The position numbers and the translations under genes are program-made. From assembly GCF_004352835.1 (NCBI RefSeq), contig NZ_SJSB01000012.1, positions 53,757 to 117,756 on the forward strand: DNA of 64,000 bases, given 5' to 3'. Under the pieces are notes generated by a model. It searched no databases, was not told where the DNA came from, and saw nothing but the letters and a program-made list of their open reading frames with translations. Below, one piece after another: positions 45,310 through 56,749 of this stretch; within the stretch, counting starts at the first letter, position 1, and the number at the start of each line of letters is the position of its first letter. This stretch comes from Marinomonas flavescens (GTDB lineage: Bacteria; Pseudomonadota; Gammaproteobacteria; Pseudomonadales; Marinomonadaceae).

Positions 45310-46191
45310 ATGGCTCTTTACGTAAATACGAATACCTCATCACTTAACGCTCAGCGTCAATTGATGAACTCAGGAAAAACGTTAGACACGGCTTACCAGC
45401 GTTTGTCTTCTGGTCAGCGCATTAACAGTGCTGCCGATGATGCTGCAGGTTTGCAAATCTCGGATCGTTTGACTTCTCAGGTTAATGGCTTGAATCAATC
45501 TGTTCGTAACGCGAACGATGGTATTTCTTTGTCACAAACTGCGGAAGGTGCATTGGACGAAACAACGAATATGCTACAGCGTATGCGTACTTTGTCTTTG
45601 CAATCTGCTAACGGTTCTAACTCAGATAAAGACCGTACAGCAATGCAGCAAGAGATAGGTCAGCTGTCTAAAGAGATTAACCGTGTAGCGTCAGACACTA
45701 CTTTCGGTGGTCGTAACTTGTTGGATGGTACTTACGATGGTGTATTCCAAGTAGGAGCGGATGCGAACCAAACAATCAGCTTCAACATGAAAACAGCCGG
45801 CGCAACAGGTTCTATTGATTTCGCTGGTAACAGTGGTTTTACAATGTCTGGTTTGTCTAGCCAAGCAACCTCTCAGGTAAGCGTATCTACTGCATCTGTT
45901 ACCTCAATGGCGAATGCTCAAAGCATGATCGGCGTTCTGGATAGCATGATTTCAGCAGTTGATAGTAAGCGTGCTGAATTGGGTGCGATCCAAAACCGTT
46001 TTGGCTCAACAATCAATAACTTGAGCAACATTACGGAAAATGTATCAGCCGCTCGTTCACGAGTAAAAGATGCAGATTTCGCTAAAGAAACGGCTTCATT
46101 AACAAGTGCACAGATCTTGCAACAAGCTAGTTCGTCTATTTTGTCGCAAGCGAATCAGCGCCCTCAAACAGCGTTGTCTTTACTGAAATAG
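45310..46191 (+). CDS. Flagellin, second copy
   Basis: A 293-residue flagellin paralogue, nearly identical to the first in both terminal helices ([37 protein letters not shown]). It differs mainly in the central Ser/Thr/Ala-rich part. It lies 355 bases downstream with its own promoter, and it is the copy next to flaG-fliD. Tandem duplication is the simplest origin. Confidence 0.95.
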   Translation: MALYVNTNTSSLNAQRQLMNSGKTLDTAYQRLSSGQRINSAADDAAGLQISDRLTSQVNGLNQSVRNANDGISLSQTAEGALDETTNMLQRMRTLSLQSANGSNSDKDRTAMQQEIGQLSKEINRVASDTTFGGRNLLDGTYDGVFQVGADANQTISFNMKTAGATGSIDFAGNSGFTMSGLSSQATSQVSVSTASVTSMANAQSMIGVLDSMISAVDSKRAELGAIQNRFGSTINNLSNITENVSAARSRVKDADFAKETASLTSAQILQQASSSILSQANQRPQTALSLLK

Positions 46192-46202
46192 TTTTGGCAT
46201 AG

Positions 46203-46235
46203 ATACGAAGCTGAGGTGATGCCTCAGCTTTGTAT
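46203..46235 (+). terminator. Hairpin between the second flagellin gene and flaG
   Basis: A 14-bp stem with one G-U pair (ATACGAAGCTGAGG at 46203-46216 with 46222-46235) and a 5-base loop. No T run follows, so it may be a partial terminator or a 3'-end stabiliser of flagellin mRNA rather than a full stop. Confidence 0.6.
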
Positions 46236-46255
46236 GTTTATAGGAGACTTGAAGT

Positions 46256-46675
46256 ATGTCAATTAGTTCTAGTGATATTTCTAAACAAGCTTTTAATAAT
46301 GTGCCTATTAGGCAAGAACAACGAACATCAGATAACTTCCGTACTCGTCAGCAAACCGAATCTAAAGTTATCCAAACTTTATCCGATACCAATAAGATGG
46401 ATAGTAATACTTCTCAAGGTCAAAAAGAGTCTGTCAAAATTGAACCTAGCCATGTTGAAGAAATGAATAAAAAAATGGCTCAACTAAATGTTCATTTGTC
46501 GTTTGAAACAACGGAAGATGGCAAGAAAAATATTGTTAAGGTTGTCGATCAATCAACCGGAGATGTTGTCCGCCAAATCCCGACAGAAGATTTTTTAAAA
46601 ATGTCTGACCGAATCGATGATATTATGAATCAGTTAAGTGATTTTAAGGGTACCTTGGTAAACAGTAAGGTTTGA
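46256..46675 (+). CDS. flaG: FlaG family protein
   Basis: A 139-residue protein of the FlaG/YvyC family. The conserved C-terminal half shows QLNVHLSFETTEDGKKNIVKV and DVVRQIPTEDFL. The N-terminal third is polar and low complexity. In Vibrio, Campylobacter and Aeromonas, FlaG affects filament length; the mechanism is unclear. AGGAG precedes its ATG. It leads the flaG-fliD-fliS run. Confidence 0.93.
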   Translation: MSISSSDISKQAFNNVPIRQEQRTSDNFRTRQQTESKVIQTLSDTNKMDSNTSQGQKESVKIEPSHVEEMNKKMAQLNVHLSFETTEDGKKNIVKVVDQSTGDVVRQIPTEDFLKMSDRIDDIMNQLSDFKGTLVNSKV

Positions 46676-46718
46676 TTTGTCGGTTTAAGTAATGATTTGA
46701 AATATCAGGAGAGTAGTT

Positions 46719-48161
46719 ATGCCGGTTGGCTCATTGGGTGTTGGATCTGGGATTGATTTAGATTCACTCGTAAAAAAAATGGTGAGCGCTCAGCGAGATA
46801 GCAAAGTTAAGCTGTATCAAGATAAAATTCATGGTTATGATTCTAAGCTATCTGCTTTAGGATCTGTTGGATCAGCAATCGACACTTTTAAATCTTCTGT
46901 GGAAAAACTTAACGACAGCAAGCTCTTTTCTGGACGCAATGCTTTGATCGATCAACCTGATGATAAAAAATCTCTTGATGTCACTGCGGATCGTAACTCT
47001 TCAAATGGCTCCTATGAAATTGCAGTGAATCAAACCGCAAAAGGTAGTCGTATTTTATCCGCACCAGGATTATTTAGCTCAAGCGACGAGGTAATAACTG
47101 CGCGCGGTGGAAAGCTAAAATTGAGTGCAGGAGATGACTCTTTTACGATTAATGTGTCTCCTGGTACAACGTTATCTCAACTAAGAAAACAAATTAACAG
47201 TTCCGAAAATAATTTTGGAGTGTCAGCAAACTTGGTTGATAATGGCAAAGGAAGTTTGTTTTTTACCATTACTTCAACGAAAGAAGGGGATGGAAACTCT
47301 TTAAAAATCTCGAATACTCCAGACCCTCTCGCTAAATTACCAATCTCAGATACGTTAACCGCAGATGAAAAAGATGCCGTGGAAAAAGCACCACTAAATA
47401 GCAGTGGTTTATCCTTAGATAGCGTATCTACTGAAGGTTTGTCAGCGGGTATGGTGATGGCGCCTAATGATAATGCGCGAGATGCAATTATTACTGTCGA
47501 TGGTATCCAAATCAGTAATAACAGTAATACGTTTGATAAAGCTGTATCAGGTTTGTCTATTGATGCGTTAGCGCTTACCACTAAGCCAACTAAGGTGGAA
47601 GTTAGCTATGACGAGAAAACGGTCAAAGAGACGATTAAAAGTTTTGTCTCTTCTTATAACGATCTCGTTGGCGTTTTAGGAAAGAGTGCCGCTAAAGGTT
47701 CTGTTCTTAATGGCAATAGCATGGTTCGTAATTTGCAATCATCTATGTCGAGTAGCTTTATGTTGAGCCATTCTGATACGGGAAAACTGAGTACTGTCTT
47801 TGATCTAGGCCTGAAAATGGGCCGTGATGGAACGTTAAGCTTGAATGAAGCGAAACTCGATAAAGCAGTTAGTACTAATTATGATGAGTTGCCTAAATTA
47901 TTTACTGGATCTGGTGGCCTAGCCTCTTCTTTGGAAAGATTACTGAATAGCTATACCGGCAGAGAGGGAATGAGCCGTGCGCTCAAAGATTCCATTCAGA
48001 AGTCAAAAGATAATACGGAAGAAACATTACAAGCCTATGAAGGGCGTATGAAAAAATATGAAGACTCTTTACGTGATAAATTTTCTCATCTAGATTCTCA
48101 ACTTTCTAATATGAAAGCCCAAGGAAACTATTTGAATACTATGTTAGGTCAAATGAAATAA
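46719..48161 (+). CDS. fliD: Flagellar filament cap protein FliD (HAP2)
   Basis: Caps the filament tip and folds incoming flagellin. The 480-residue protein has the N-terminal SLGVGSGIDLDSLVKKMVSAQRD, a central domain with INSSENNFGVSANLVDNGKG, and the C-terminal coiled coil with RMKKYEDSLRDKFSHLDSQL and the end NYLNTMLGQM. It follows flaG after 43 bases, as in Vibrio and Pseudomonas. Confidence 0.96.
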   Translation: MPVGSLGVGSGIDLDSLVKKMVSAQRDSKVKLYQDKIHGYDSKLSALGSVGSAIDTFKSSVEKLNDSKLFSGRNALIDQPDDKKSLDVTADRNSSNGSYEIAVNQTAKGSRILSAPGLFSSSDEVITARGGKLKLSAGDDSFTINVSPGTTLSQLRKQINSSENNFGVSANLVDNGKGSLFFTITSTKEGDGNSLKISNTPDPLAKLPISDTLTADEKDAVEKAPLNSSGLSLDSVSTEGLSAGMVMAPNDNARDAIITVDGIQISNNSNTFDKAVSGLSIDALALTTKPTKVEVSYDEKTVKETIKSFVSSYNDLVGVLGKSAAKGSVLNGNSMVRNLQSSMSSSFMLSHSDTGKLSTVFDLGLKMGRDGTLSLNEAKLDKAVSTNYDELPKLFTGSGGLASSLERLLNSYTGREGMSRALKDSIQKSKDNTEETLQAYEGRMKKYEDSLRDKFSHLDSQLSNMKAQGNYLNTMLGQMK

Positions 48162-48191
48162 GCGTTTAAGCCGTAAAAATGAGGTTTGTGT

Positions 48192-48626
48192 ATGTACGAG
48201 AAAAAAGGGATTCATGCTTATAAAAAGGACTCTTTAAAGTCTGATTTGGCGTCGGCAGATCCTCATCGAGTCATTCAGCTATTAATGCAAGGTGCATTAG
48301 AGCGATTAGCGCTTGGAAAAGGTTGCATCGAACGGTCTGATTGGGAAGGAAAAGCGGCAGCATTAACCAATGCCGTTGAAATTATTAATAGCTTACGAGA
48401 TTCTTTAGATCGCTCGGTAAACCCAGAACTTGTTGATAATTTAGAATCTCTCTATGACTATATGACTGTTCAAATCAATGAAGCGAGCGTGACTAAAAAT
48501 GTCTCTCTTCTTGATGAAGTAATTGGTCTTATTTTACAAATTAAAGGGGCCTGGGATCAGATTTCTGATGCGGATAAACAGCGAGCTTATGAAGAAAAAA
48601 ACCAAGTTCGGATGGGTACTGTTTAA
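48192..48626 (+). CDS. fliS: Flagellin export chaperone FliS
   Basis: Cytoplasmic chaperone binding the flagellin C terminus. ATG at 48192 has GAGG at 48181-48184; the longer frame opens with TTG. The roughly 144-residue protein shows ADPHRVIQLLMQGALERLALGK and a central INSLRDSLDRS. It ends in a TAATG overlap with the next gene. Confidence 0.94.
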   Translation: MYEKKGIHAYKKDSLKSDLASADPHRVIQLLMQGALERLALGKGCIERSDWEGKAAALTNAVEIINSLRDSLDRSVNPELVDNLESLYDYMTVQINEASVTKNVSLLDEVIGLILQIKGAWDQISDADKQRAYEEKNQVRMGTV

Positions 48627-48919
48627 TGCTAGATATAGCTTGCCTACATGCATTGGCAGATAAGCTAGAGAGAAGTGTTACTGACAAAGAGATAGAAGAA
48701 GTGCTGCGCTTTTGTGAGGAAAATGATGCATTAATTCGTACTATTGAGCTATCAGGTGATGAGAAAAACGATTTATACATCAAACGTTTTATTACCCTTC
48801 ATCAACAAGCCATTGATCTCGTTCAAGCTGTGCATGCAACCATGCAAGAGCAACTTTTCCAGTCAACAAAAACACGTAAAGGTGTTAGCCAGTATGAAGG
48901 CGTAAAGCATGCTAAATGA
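48626..48919 (+). CDS. FliT-like flagellar chaperone (by position)
   Basis: A 97-residue mainly helical, acidic N-terminal half protein directly overlapping fliS (TAATG) and overlapped by the next gene. Sequence similarity to FliT cannot be claimed from motifs; FliT is poorly conserved. Position after fliS, size and helical content make a FliT/FlaJ-type chaperone of FliD the best reading. Its final 11 bases overlap the Maf start. Confidence 0.6.
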   Translation: MLDIACLHALADKLERSVTDKEIEEVLRFCEENDALIRTIELSGDEKNDLYIKRFITLHQQAIDLVQAVHATMQEQLFQSTKTRKGVSQYEGVKHAK

Positions 48920-51017
48920 GGATACACCGGTTTCAATTGAACAAACTGAAGAGTTCATTGCGCTTTTTTCACAAGGTTTAGAGCGTATTAAAAAGCATGA
49001 TCAGGTTCTCACTGAGCGCTATCTAAAGAACATGACGTTGTTTGCTAATGTCATGCCTCATATTTACGAAGAATTCATAAACTATCGACCGAAAAAAAAG
49101 CATATCTACATGGAAGCGTGTGGTGATTTAAATTTGTTTCGAGAAGATGTGTCTTCCCCGCTTTTTTCTCAAGAGCCAAGAGCGCAATCTGAGCGTAAAA
49201 TACTATCTTCACTTCAATCGCCTAATAAAACATTTCTGACCCTTGATAAAACCGATAGTCATCCAAGCCGTCATGTATTTTATAGCAACAAAATGATGGA
49301 TGTTATCGAACAGCAAAAACAAGGTTTAGAGAAGCAAAAGGGATTATCTTCGTTTGTTGGTTCTGCTATTTTTTTCGGTATAGAACTGGGCTATCAACTT
49401 GAAGCCTTTTTGGCGAAACGAGAAATAAAGCACCTATACTTGTATGAGTGTGATTTAGACTATTTTTACTATTCTTTATTTGCCATTGATTGGCAGCCAA
49501 TATTAGAAAACTTCAATGGCGATGGCCGTACAATTCACTTTTTTCTTGGTGTAGAGCCGGAAGAGTTTACTGAAAAATACATTCTTCAGTTGGCTGAAAA
49601 TGGTTATTTTATGGCCCCTGAAACGTTTTTGCATGTGGCTTACAGTAGCCCAGAAAATGATCAAGCTATTTCCTACTTTCAAAAACATTATGCTCGCCAA
49701 GTGATGGGATGGGGTTTTTTTGATGATGCTCTAATTGGTATTGCTCAAGGGCTACGTTCCTTGCCGAATACACGATTAGCTGAATTTAAAGGTCGTGATG
49801 CTTTGCCTAAATGGGTAGCTGATATCCCGGTTTTTATTTTAGGGAACGGACCCTCATTGGACCAAGGTATAGAGCTAGTTAAAGAGGTTCGAGATCAAGT
49901 TTTACTGATTAGCTGTGGCTCAACGATTAATACGTTAAGTAAATTAGGTATTACGCCAGATATTCATGTGGATATTGAGCGTATGAAGCAAACCGTTGAT
50001 AAGTTCTTATTTTTAGATCAAGAATACCTTGATCAAATTTGGGGATTGTCTGTTGATGTGATGCATCCTGAGTACTTTCAGTACTTTAAGCGTTCAGGCA
50101 TGGGGATGAAGCCAGGCGAGGCCATTACCTCACTTATTCTGAATCAAGCTCGCGCTCAAGGTGATACTAAAGAGTATGTACAGCTTAATTTTTGTAACCC
50201 AGTCGTTGCAAATTTAGCCTTGTCTTACACTCAATTATTTGGTTTTAACCATGTCTATTATCTGGGGGTGGATAATGGTTTTAAGGATAAAGGCAGCCAT
50301 CACTCTATCCACAGTGGTTATTATAAAGATGGGAAAGAGTCTGGTTTTCAAACCTTTAAAGACGCTACGTTAATTGAGCGAGAGGGGAATTTCGGGGGTG
50401 TTATTTATGCCACGAATATAATGGAAACCTCACGAGTTCAATTAGAATCGTTAACTCGACAGCTTAATAAACGTCGTGGCTTTACTAGCTATAATTTGTC
50501 TGATGGCGCTAAAATTGAAGGTGTTGAGCCGTTGAAAGCGGACGATGTGATGATTTGCGACCCTAAAATTGATCATAAGCATGTTATTGATTTATTGGAT
50601 GAAGCTTTTTTTACAACACCGCCTGATAGCATTTTAAATCAATCCCCAGAAATGCTCCTTTCAGTGGATGATTTTCGTAAGGTCACTCAATTATTGCAAC
50701 AAGGTTGGGATGAAAATGTCACGACACGAAAAGCGGTGTGTGATTTGCTGTGGTCTCATCATCGATCTATTTTGTTCTTAAAGGCTAGCGTACACCAACA
50801 TTTACAAGACTTACTGATTGGTTCATTTACTTATTCCGCTTTTTTAATAATTAAATTTATTTTTGAGTATGACGATGAGGCAGAAGCGGTACGTCGAGCA
50901 CAAAATATATTTTCTGTTTGGTGCGAGTTTCTAGAAGAAATGCCGAGTCTCGTGCAGCAAGCTTCTGATTTTGTTGATCAGGGAAACGATCATCTTATTA
51001 CTTTTTACAATGGTTAA
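48909..51017 (+). CDS. Maf/DUF115 motility accessory factor (putative flagellin nonulosonate transferase)
   Basis: A 702-residue cytoplasmic protein of the 6-hydroxymethylpterin pyrophosphokinase MptE-like (DUF115) family, which includes Maf proteins. Maf proteins of Campylobacter, Helicobacter and Aeromonas transfer pseudaminic or legionaminic acid to flagellin. The central DUF115 core (about residues 300-500) has VFILGNGPSLDQGIEL, CGSTINTLSKLGITPDIHV and YLGVDNGF. Directly upstream of pseI/pseG, in a flagellar transcript, it is the expected glycosyltransferase. The specific sugar is inferred. Confidence 0.88.
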   Translation: MLNEDTPVSIEQTEEFIALFSQGLERIKKHDQVLTERYLKNMTLFANVMPHIYEEFINYRPKKKHIYMEACGDLNLFREDVSSPLFSQEPRAQSERKILSSLQSPNKTFLTLDKTDSHPSRHVFYSNKMMDVIEQQKQGLEKQKGLSSFVGSAIFFGIELGYQLEAFLAKREIKHLYLYECDLDYFYYSLFAIDWQPILENFNGDGRTIHFFLGVEPEEFTEKYILQLAENGYFMAPETFLHVAYSSPENDQAISYFQKHYARQVMGWGFFDDALIGIAQGLRSLPNTRLAEFKGRDALPKWVADIPVFILGNGPSLDQGIELVKEVRDQVLLISCGSTINTLSKLGITPDIHVDIERMKQTVDKFLFLDQEYLDQIWGLSVDVMHPEYFQYFKRSGMGMKPGEAITSLILNQARAQGDTKEYVQLNFCNPVVANLALSYTQLFGFNHVYYLGVDNGFKDKGSHHSIHSGYYKDGKESGFQTFKDATLIEREGNFGGVIYATNIMETSRVQLESLTRQLNKRRGFTSYNLSDGAKIEGVEPLKADDVMICDPKIDHKHVIDLLDEAFFTTPPDSILNQSPEMLLSVDDFRKVTQLLQQGWDENVTTRKAVCDLLWSHHRSILFLKASVHQHLQDLLIGSFTYSAFLIIKFIFEYDDEAEAVRRAQNIFSVWCEFLEEMPSLVQQASDFVDQGNDHLITFYNG

Positions 51018-51025
51018 CTCTACTC

Positions 51026-52045
51026 ATGTTTGAAAACACTCCTTTTATTATTGCTGAATTGTCTGGCAATCATGATCAGAATCTTGATTTAGCAAAGTCC
51101 ATGATCGAAGCCGCTGCAGAAGCTGGTGTCGACGCGATTAAGTTGCAAACTTATACGCCAGATACTATGACGTTAGATGTTCGTCGTGATGAGTTTATGG
51201 TCTCTGAGAGTGATAGCTTGTGGCATGGCTCAAACCTATATGATTTATACGCTAAGGCTTCGACACCTTGGGAGTGGCATAAGCCTTTATTTGATTATGC
51301 TAACTCATTAGGTTTAGTGGCATTTAGCTCTCCTTTTGATCTGAGCGCAGTGGATTTCCTAGAAACACTTAATGTGCCTTTGTACAAAATCGCTTCGTTT
51401 GAAATGACAGACATTCCCTTGATTCAAGCCGTCGCCAAAACGGGCAAACCGATTATTATGTCTACTGGCATGGCCAGCTTTGAAGAGATAGAAGAGGCTA
51501 TTACGGCAATTCGTGCCATCGGAAATAACCCTCTTACTTTACTAAAATGCACCAGTACTTACCCCGCTAGAATAGAGGACTCTAACTTAGCGACTATGGC
51601 GGATTTAGCACAGCGTACGGGCTGTTTGGTTGGCTTGTCTGATCATACACAGGGAATCGGTGCTTCTGTTGCTGCTACGGCATTAGGTGCAACGGTGATT
51701 GAAAAGCACTTTGTTCTTGATCGTAATGCGGGTGGTGTTGATGCGGCGTTCTCTATGGAGCCTAGTGAAATGAAGGCTTTGGTTGAGGCATGTCGTAGTG
51801 CGAAAGCGGCATTGGGTAGCGTGGTTTACGGTGGGTCAGATGCGGAGCAAATGGCTAAAAAATATCGCCGTTCTATTTATATTACGCAAGACTTGCCTTC
51901 CGGTACGGTTTTGTCTGATCAGCATTTGAAAATTATTCGACCGTCGCTCGGCTTAGCGCCAAAGCATTGGCCTGACGTGTTGGGTAGAGTTCTTTTATCC
52001 GATGTACAAAAAGGTCAGCCATTACTTTGGGATCTTATGGAATGA
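51026..52045 (+). CDS. pseI: Pseudaminic acid synthase
   Basis: Condenses the 2,4-diacetamido-altropyranose intermediate with phosphoenolpyruvate. A 339-residue NeuB-family protein: TIM barrel with IAELSGNHDQNL at the start, DAIKLQTYTPDTM, FSSPFD, STGMASFEEI, LLKCTSTYPA, LSDHTQG and ALGATVIEKHF, then an SAF/antifreeze-like C-terminal domain (SIYITQDLPSGTVLSDQHL). The SGNHDQ start separates PseI from NeuB. It overlaps pseG by 4 bases (ATGA). Confidence 0.94.
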   Translation: MFENTPFIIAELSGNHDQNLDLAKSMIEAAAEAGVDAIKLQTYTPDTMTLDVRRDEFMVSESDSLWHGSNLYDLYAKASTPWEWHKPLFDYANSLGLVAFSSPFDLSAVDFLETLNVPLYKIASFEMTDIPLIQAVAKTGKPIIMSTGMASFEEIEEAITAIRAIGNNPLTLLKCTSTYPARIEDSNLATMADLAQRTGCLVGLSDHTQGIGASVAATALGATVIEKHFVLDRNAGGVDAAFSMEPSEMKALVEACRSAKAALGSVVYGGSDAEQMAKKYRRSIYITQDLPSGTVLSDQHLKIIRPSLGLAPKHWPDVLGRVLLSDVQKGQPLLWDLME

Positions 52046-53019
52046 AGGCACTGATACGTGCGGATGCTTCTGTCCAAATTGGCATGGGGCATCGGGTGCG
52101 TTGTCAGGCACTTATTTCCGCATTTCAAGCTCTTGGTTGGCAATGCCAATTTGTTGTTCATCGTTCGTGTCGTGCTTTTTCGGAGTCGAATGATGTGCAA
52201 ATTGATGATGAGCAAGCCTTCCTTACTTTGGCTGCTGAGGCCGATCTTGTTGTACTAGATCATTATCAATATCAAGCAAGCGACATTCAGAGGTTGTATC
52301 AACACCAGCCTAACTTGTTGGTGTTAGATGATATGAATGATCGTGGTGTTTTCCCTGCTCGATGGGTCTTAAATCCTCTACATGAAGAATACTCAAATCT
52401 TATACTTGAGCCATTAACAGGACCTAGGTTTGCACTGTTGAGGCCTGAATTTTCGACTTTTGATCAAACACTCTATCAGCCAGAAAAGCTTCTTATTACA
52501 TTGGGTGGAACAGACCCTTTAACACTGACGTTACCGATTTTGAAAAGCTTACAACGTCATGAATTCCCCCTAGAAAAAATACACGTTTTGTTAGGTGAAA
52601 ATGCTGCGAATGCAGAAGCGGTGAAAGCGTTTTCAGCGGAACATAAGGTCAATATAAGCCAAGGGTTAGCAGAGGTTACGCCGTTGATGGGCCAAGCCAA
52701 ATTAGCGATCTCTGCGGCAGGAGGCACCTTGTTTGAGCTTGCATCGATGGGGGTTCCAACGATTTTTGCTCAAGTGGCAGGCAATCAAACGCGTTCTTTA
52801 GAGCAGCATGTCCCTCTGGGTTGGTGTAAGTCAGTGAGGTTGGATAATGTGTCTAGTGCGCAGCGTGTACAGCAGGTCGAGAAATTGGTATATCAGGCGC
52901 AACAGCTATGGTCTGATTTATCATGGTTAACAGAGTCGAGGCGCGTTGCTATGTCGCTAGTGGATAGTAACGGGGCTGATCGAGTGGCCAATGTAGTTAC
53001 TAATGGCTTAGTTGGCTAG
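52042..53019 (+). CDS. pseG: UDP-2,4-diacetamido-2,4,6-trideoxy-beta-L-altropyranose hydrolase
   Basis: Removes UDP from the PseH product, yielding the substrate of PseI. The ATG at 52042 overlaps the pseI stop. The 325-residue GT-B fold protein shows the family opening RADASVQIGMGHRVRC, LVLDDMND, the middle LITLGGTDP and LAISAAGGTLFELASMGVP. No acetyltransferase domain is fused to it. Its 3' end faces pseF. Confidence 0.93.
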   Translation: MKALIRADASVQIGMGHRVRCQALISAFQALGWQCQFVVHRSCRAFSESNDVQIDDEQAFLTLAAEADLVVLDHYQYQASDIQRLYQHQPNLLVLDDMNDRGVFPARWVLNPLHEEYSNLILEPLTGPRFALLRPEFSTFDQTLYQPEKLLITLGGTDPLTLTLPILKSLQRHEFPLEKIHVLLGENAANAEAVKAFSAEHKVNISQGLAEVTPLMGQAKLAISAAGGTLFELASMGVPTIFAQVAGNQTRSLEQHVPLGWCKSVRLDNVSSAQRVQQVEKLVYQAQQLWSDLSWLTESRRVAMSLVDSNGADRVANVVTNGLVG

Positions 53020-53035
53020 TTTGTCTCTGTCGTCG

Positions 53036-53742
53036 CTATTTGGTCTGTTGAGAGTAAAGTGTCATCAGTTGAGTTAAACGCAGCCAATCTTCTTCTGTAT
53101 CCAGGTCTTGAATTCGATGTCTTGGTAGCATAATGGGTTTGGATTTTTCGCCAAAGATATGACCATCTTCTAGCCAATCTTTTGTTGTTGCCCAATAAAA
53201 TTGCCCAGCATCATGAATCGCTTCCACTAAATCTTGTGAGCGTTTATTTATGTGTTCGGGAAATAGCTCGGCTAGTTTACCGTTGCTGTTCAAGCACAAC
53301 GCACGCTGAATAGGAAAATCAAAGGTGGTGGCAGAAAAACAAAAACTGGCGTCTTCTAATGCCTGAAAACCATTTTGAATGTCACTAGCCTGCAAAAGTG
53401 GGCAGGTAGCGTAGATCAAACAAGCTTCGCTTGGTGTCTGATTTTGTTCGATTAAAAATCGTAATGCGTGTTGCATTACCGGTGTGGTGCCAGTAATACC
53501 ATCGGATAGCTCATCTGGGCGAAAAAAAGGTGTTTCAGCACCATAGTAGCGTGCAACTTCTGCAATTTCTTTATCATCCGTCGAGACAATAATACGTTCA
53601 AATAGCTGGCTCGCTTGGGCGGCTTCAATAGAATAAGCAATCAATGGTTTGCCATTGAGTAAGCGAATGTTCTTACGAGGAATACGCTGAGAGCCGCCAC
53701 GAGCAGGAATAATAGCAACGCGATAAGGAACCGCTTTTTGAC

Positions 53743-53746
<4 letters not shown>
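53036..53746 (-). CDS. pseF: Pseudaminic acid cytidylyltransferase
   Basis: Activates pseudaminic acid to the CMP form. The 236-residue NeuA/KdsB-type nucleotidyltransferase has the CTP-binding IPARGGSQRIPRKNIRL, GKPLIAYSIEAA, IVSTDDKEIAEVA, and LIYATCPLL. It shares a 4-base ATGA overlap with pseC. It converges with pseG 16 bases away, with no terminator between them. Confidence 0.94.
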
Positions 53747-55951
<2,205 letters not shown>

Positions 55952-55997
55952 CTACATGGTGTTTGTATTATTTGCAGCGAGCATAATGTTTAAAATA

Positions 55998-56024
55998 TTA
56001 TCGGCAAGCCAAAGGAAAACATTA
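55998..56024 (-). promoter_or_regulatory. Sigma-28 (FliA) promoter of pseBCF
   Basis: On the minus strand TAATGTTT (56017-56024; 7 of 8 to TAAAGTTT), then 11 bases and a perfect GCCGATAA (55998-56005). Predicted start is near 55988, a 76-base leader before pseB. Confidence 0.78.
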
Positions 56025-56054
56025 ATAAAATCAAGACTCTGGAATGTCGTTTTG

Positions 56055-56612
56055 TTAATAACGTGCGATGCAGTTTTTTAGATGATCATTGACCATGCCA
56101 GTGGCTTGCATGAAGGCGTAACAGGTTGTGGGACCGAAAAATCGAAAACCACGTTTTTTCATGTCCTTAGCTATCTGTGTTGAAAGAGGCGTGATAGCAG
56201 GAATGTCCTGCATTGTAAGTACCTGATTTACGATGACTTTATTACCGCTAAATGCCCAATAATACTGACTAAAAGAGCCATGTTCTTTAATGATTTCTAA
56301 AAACGCCTTGGCATTCGAAATGGTGGCTTCGATTTTAGCACGATGACGAACAATGGTCGGGTCTAGCACCAGGCGATCCACATCTTGTGTCGTCATGTTA
56401 GCGACTTGTTGTGGGTTGAAGTTATGAAAGGCGGATCGATAGCCGTCGCGCTTGCGTAAAATAGTTATCCAACTTAGACCTGCTTGGGCGCTTTCTAGTA
56501 CAATAAACTCAAATAATTTTTGGTCATCATAGACGGCTTTACCCCATTCATTATCATGATATTGAATGTACTCTGGTGAACCTAGGCACCAATCACAGCG
56601 AACGGTTTCCAT
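56055..56612 (-). CDS. tag: DNA-3-methyladenine glycosylase I
   Basis: Constitutive repair enzyme excising 3-methyladenine. ATG at 56612 has GAGG at good spacing; the longer frame has a TTG. The roughly 185-residue protein shows CDWCLGSPEYIQYHDNEWG, with its conserved Glu, FEFIVLESAQAGLSWITIL, and the late TTCYAFMQATGMVNDHL. Zinc-binding Cys/His residues are present. It lies alone between pseB and nudF. Confidence 0.96.
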   Translation of the reverse strand: METVRCDWCLGSPEYIQYHDNEWGKAVYDDQKLFEFIVLESAQAGLSWITILRKRDGYRSAFHNFNPQQVANMTTQDVDRLVLDPTIVRHRAKIEATISNAKAFLEIIKEHGSFSQYYWAFSGNKVIVNQVLTMQDIPAITPLSTQIAKDMKKRGFRFFGPTTCYAFMQATGMVNDHLKNCIARY

Positions 56613-56749
56613 CAACTTATCTCCTCAATAAGGAAATTAGCATACCTTGTTGATTTGATAGCGTCATCTGGATTTTACGTTTATCCAGAGTACCAGGTGG
56701 CTGAGTGTGACCTGAGAGGTTAAATCGTTCATAAATAGGAGAAAGAACA

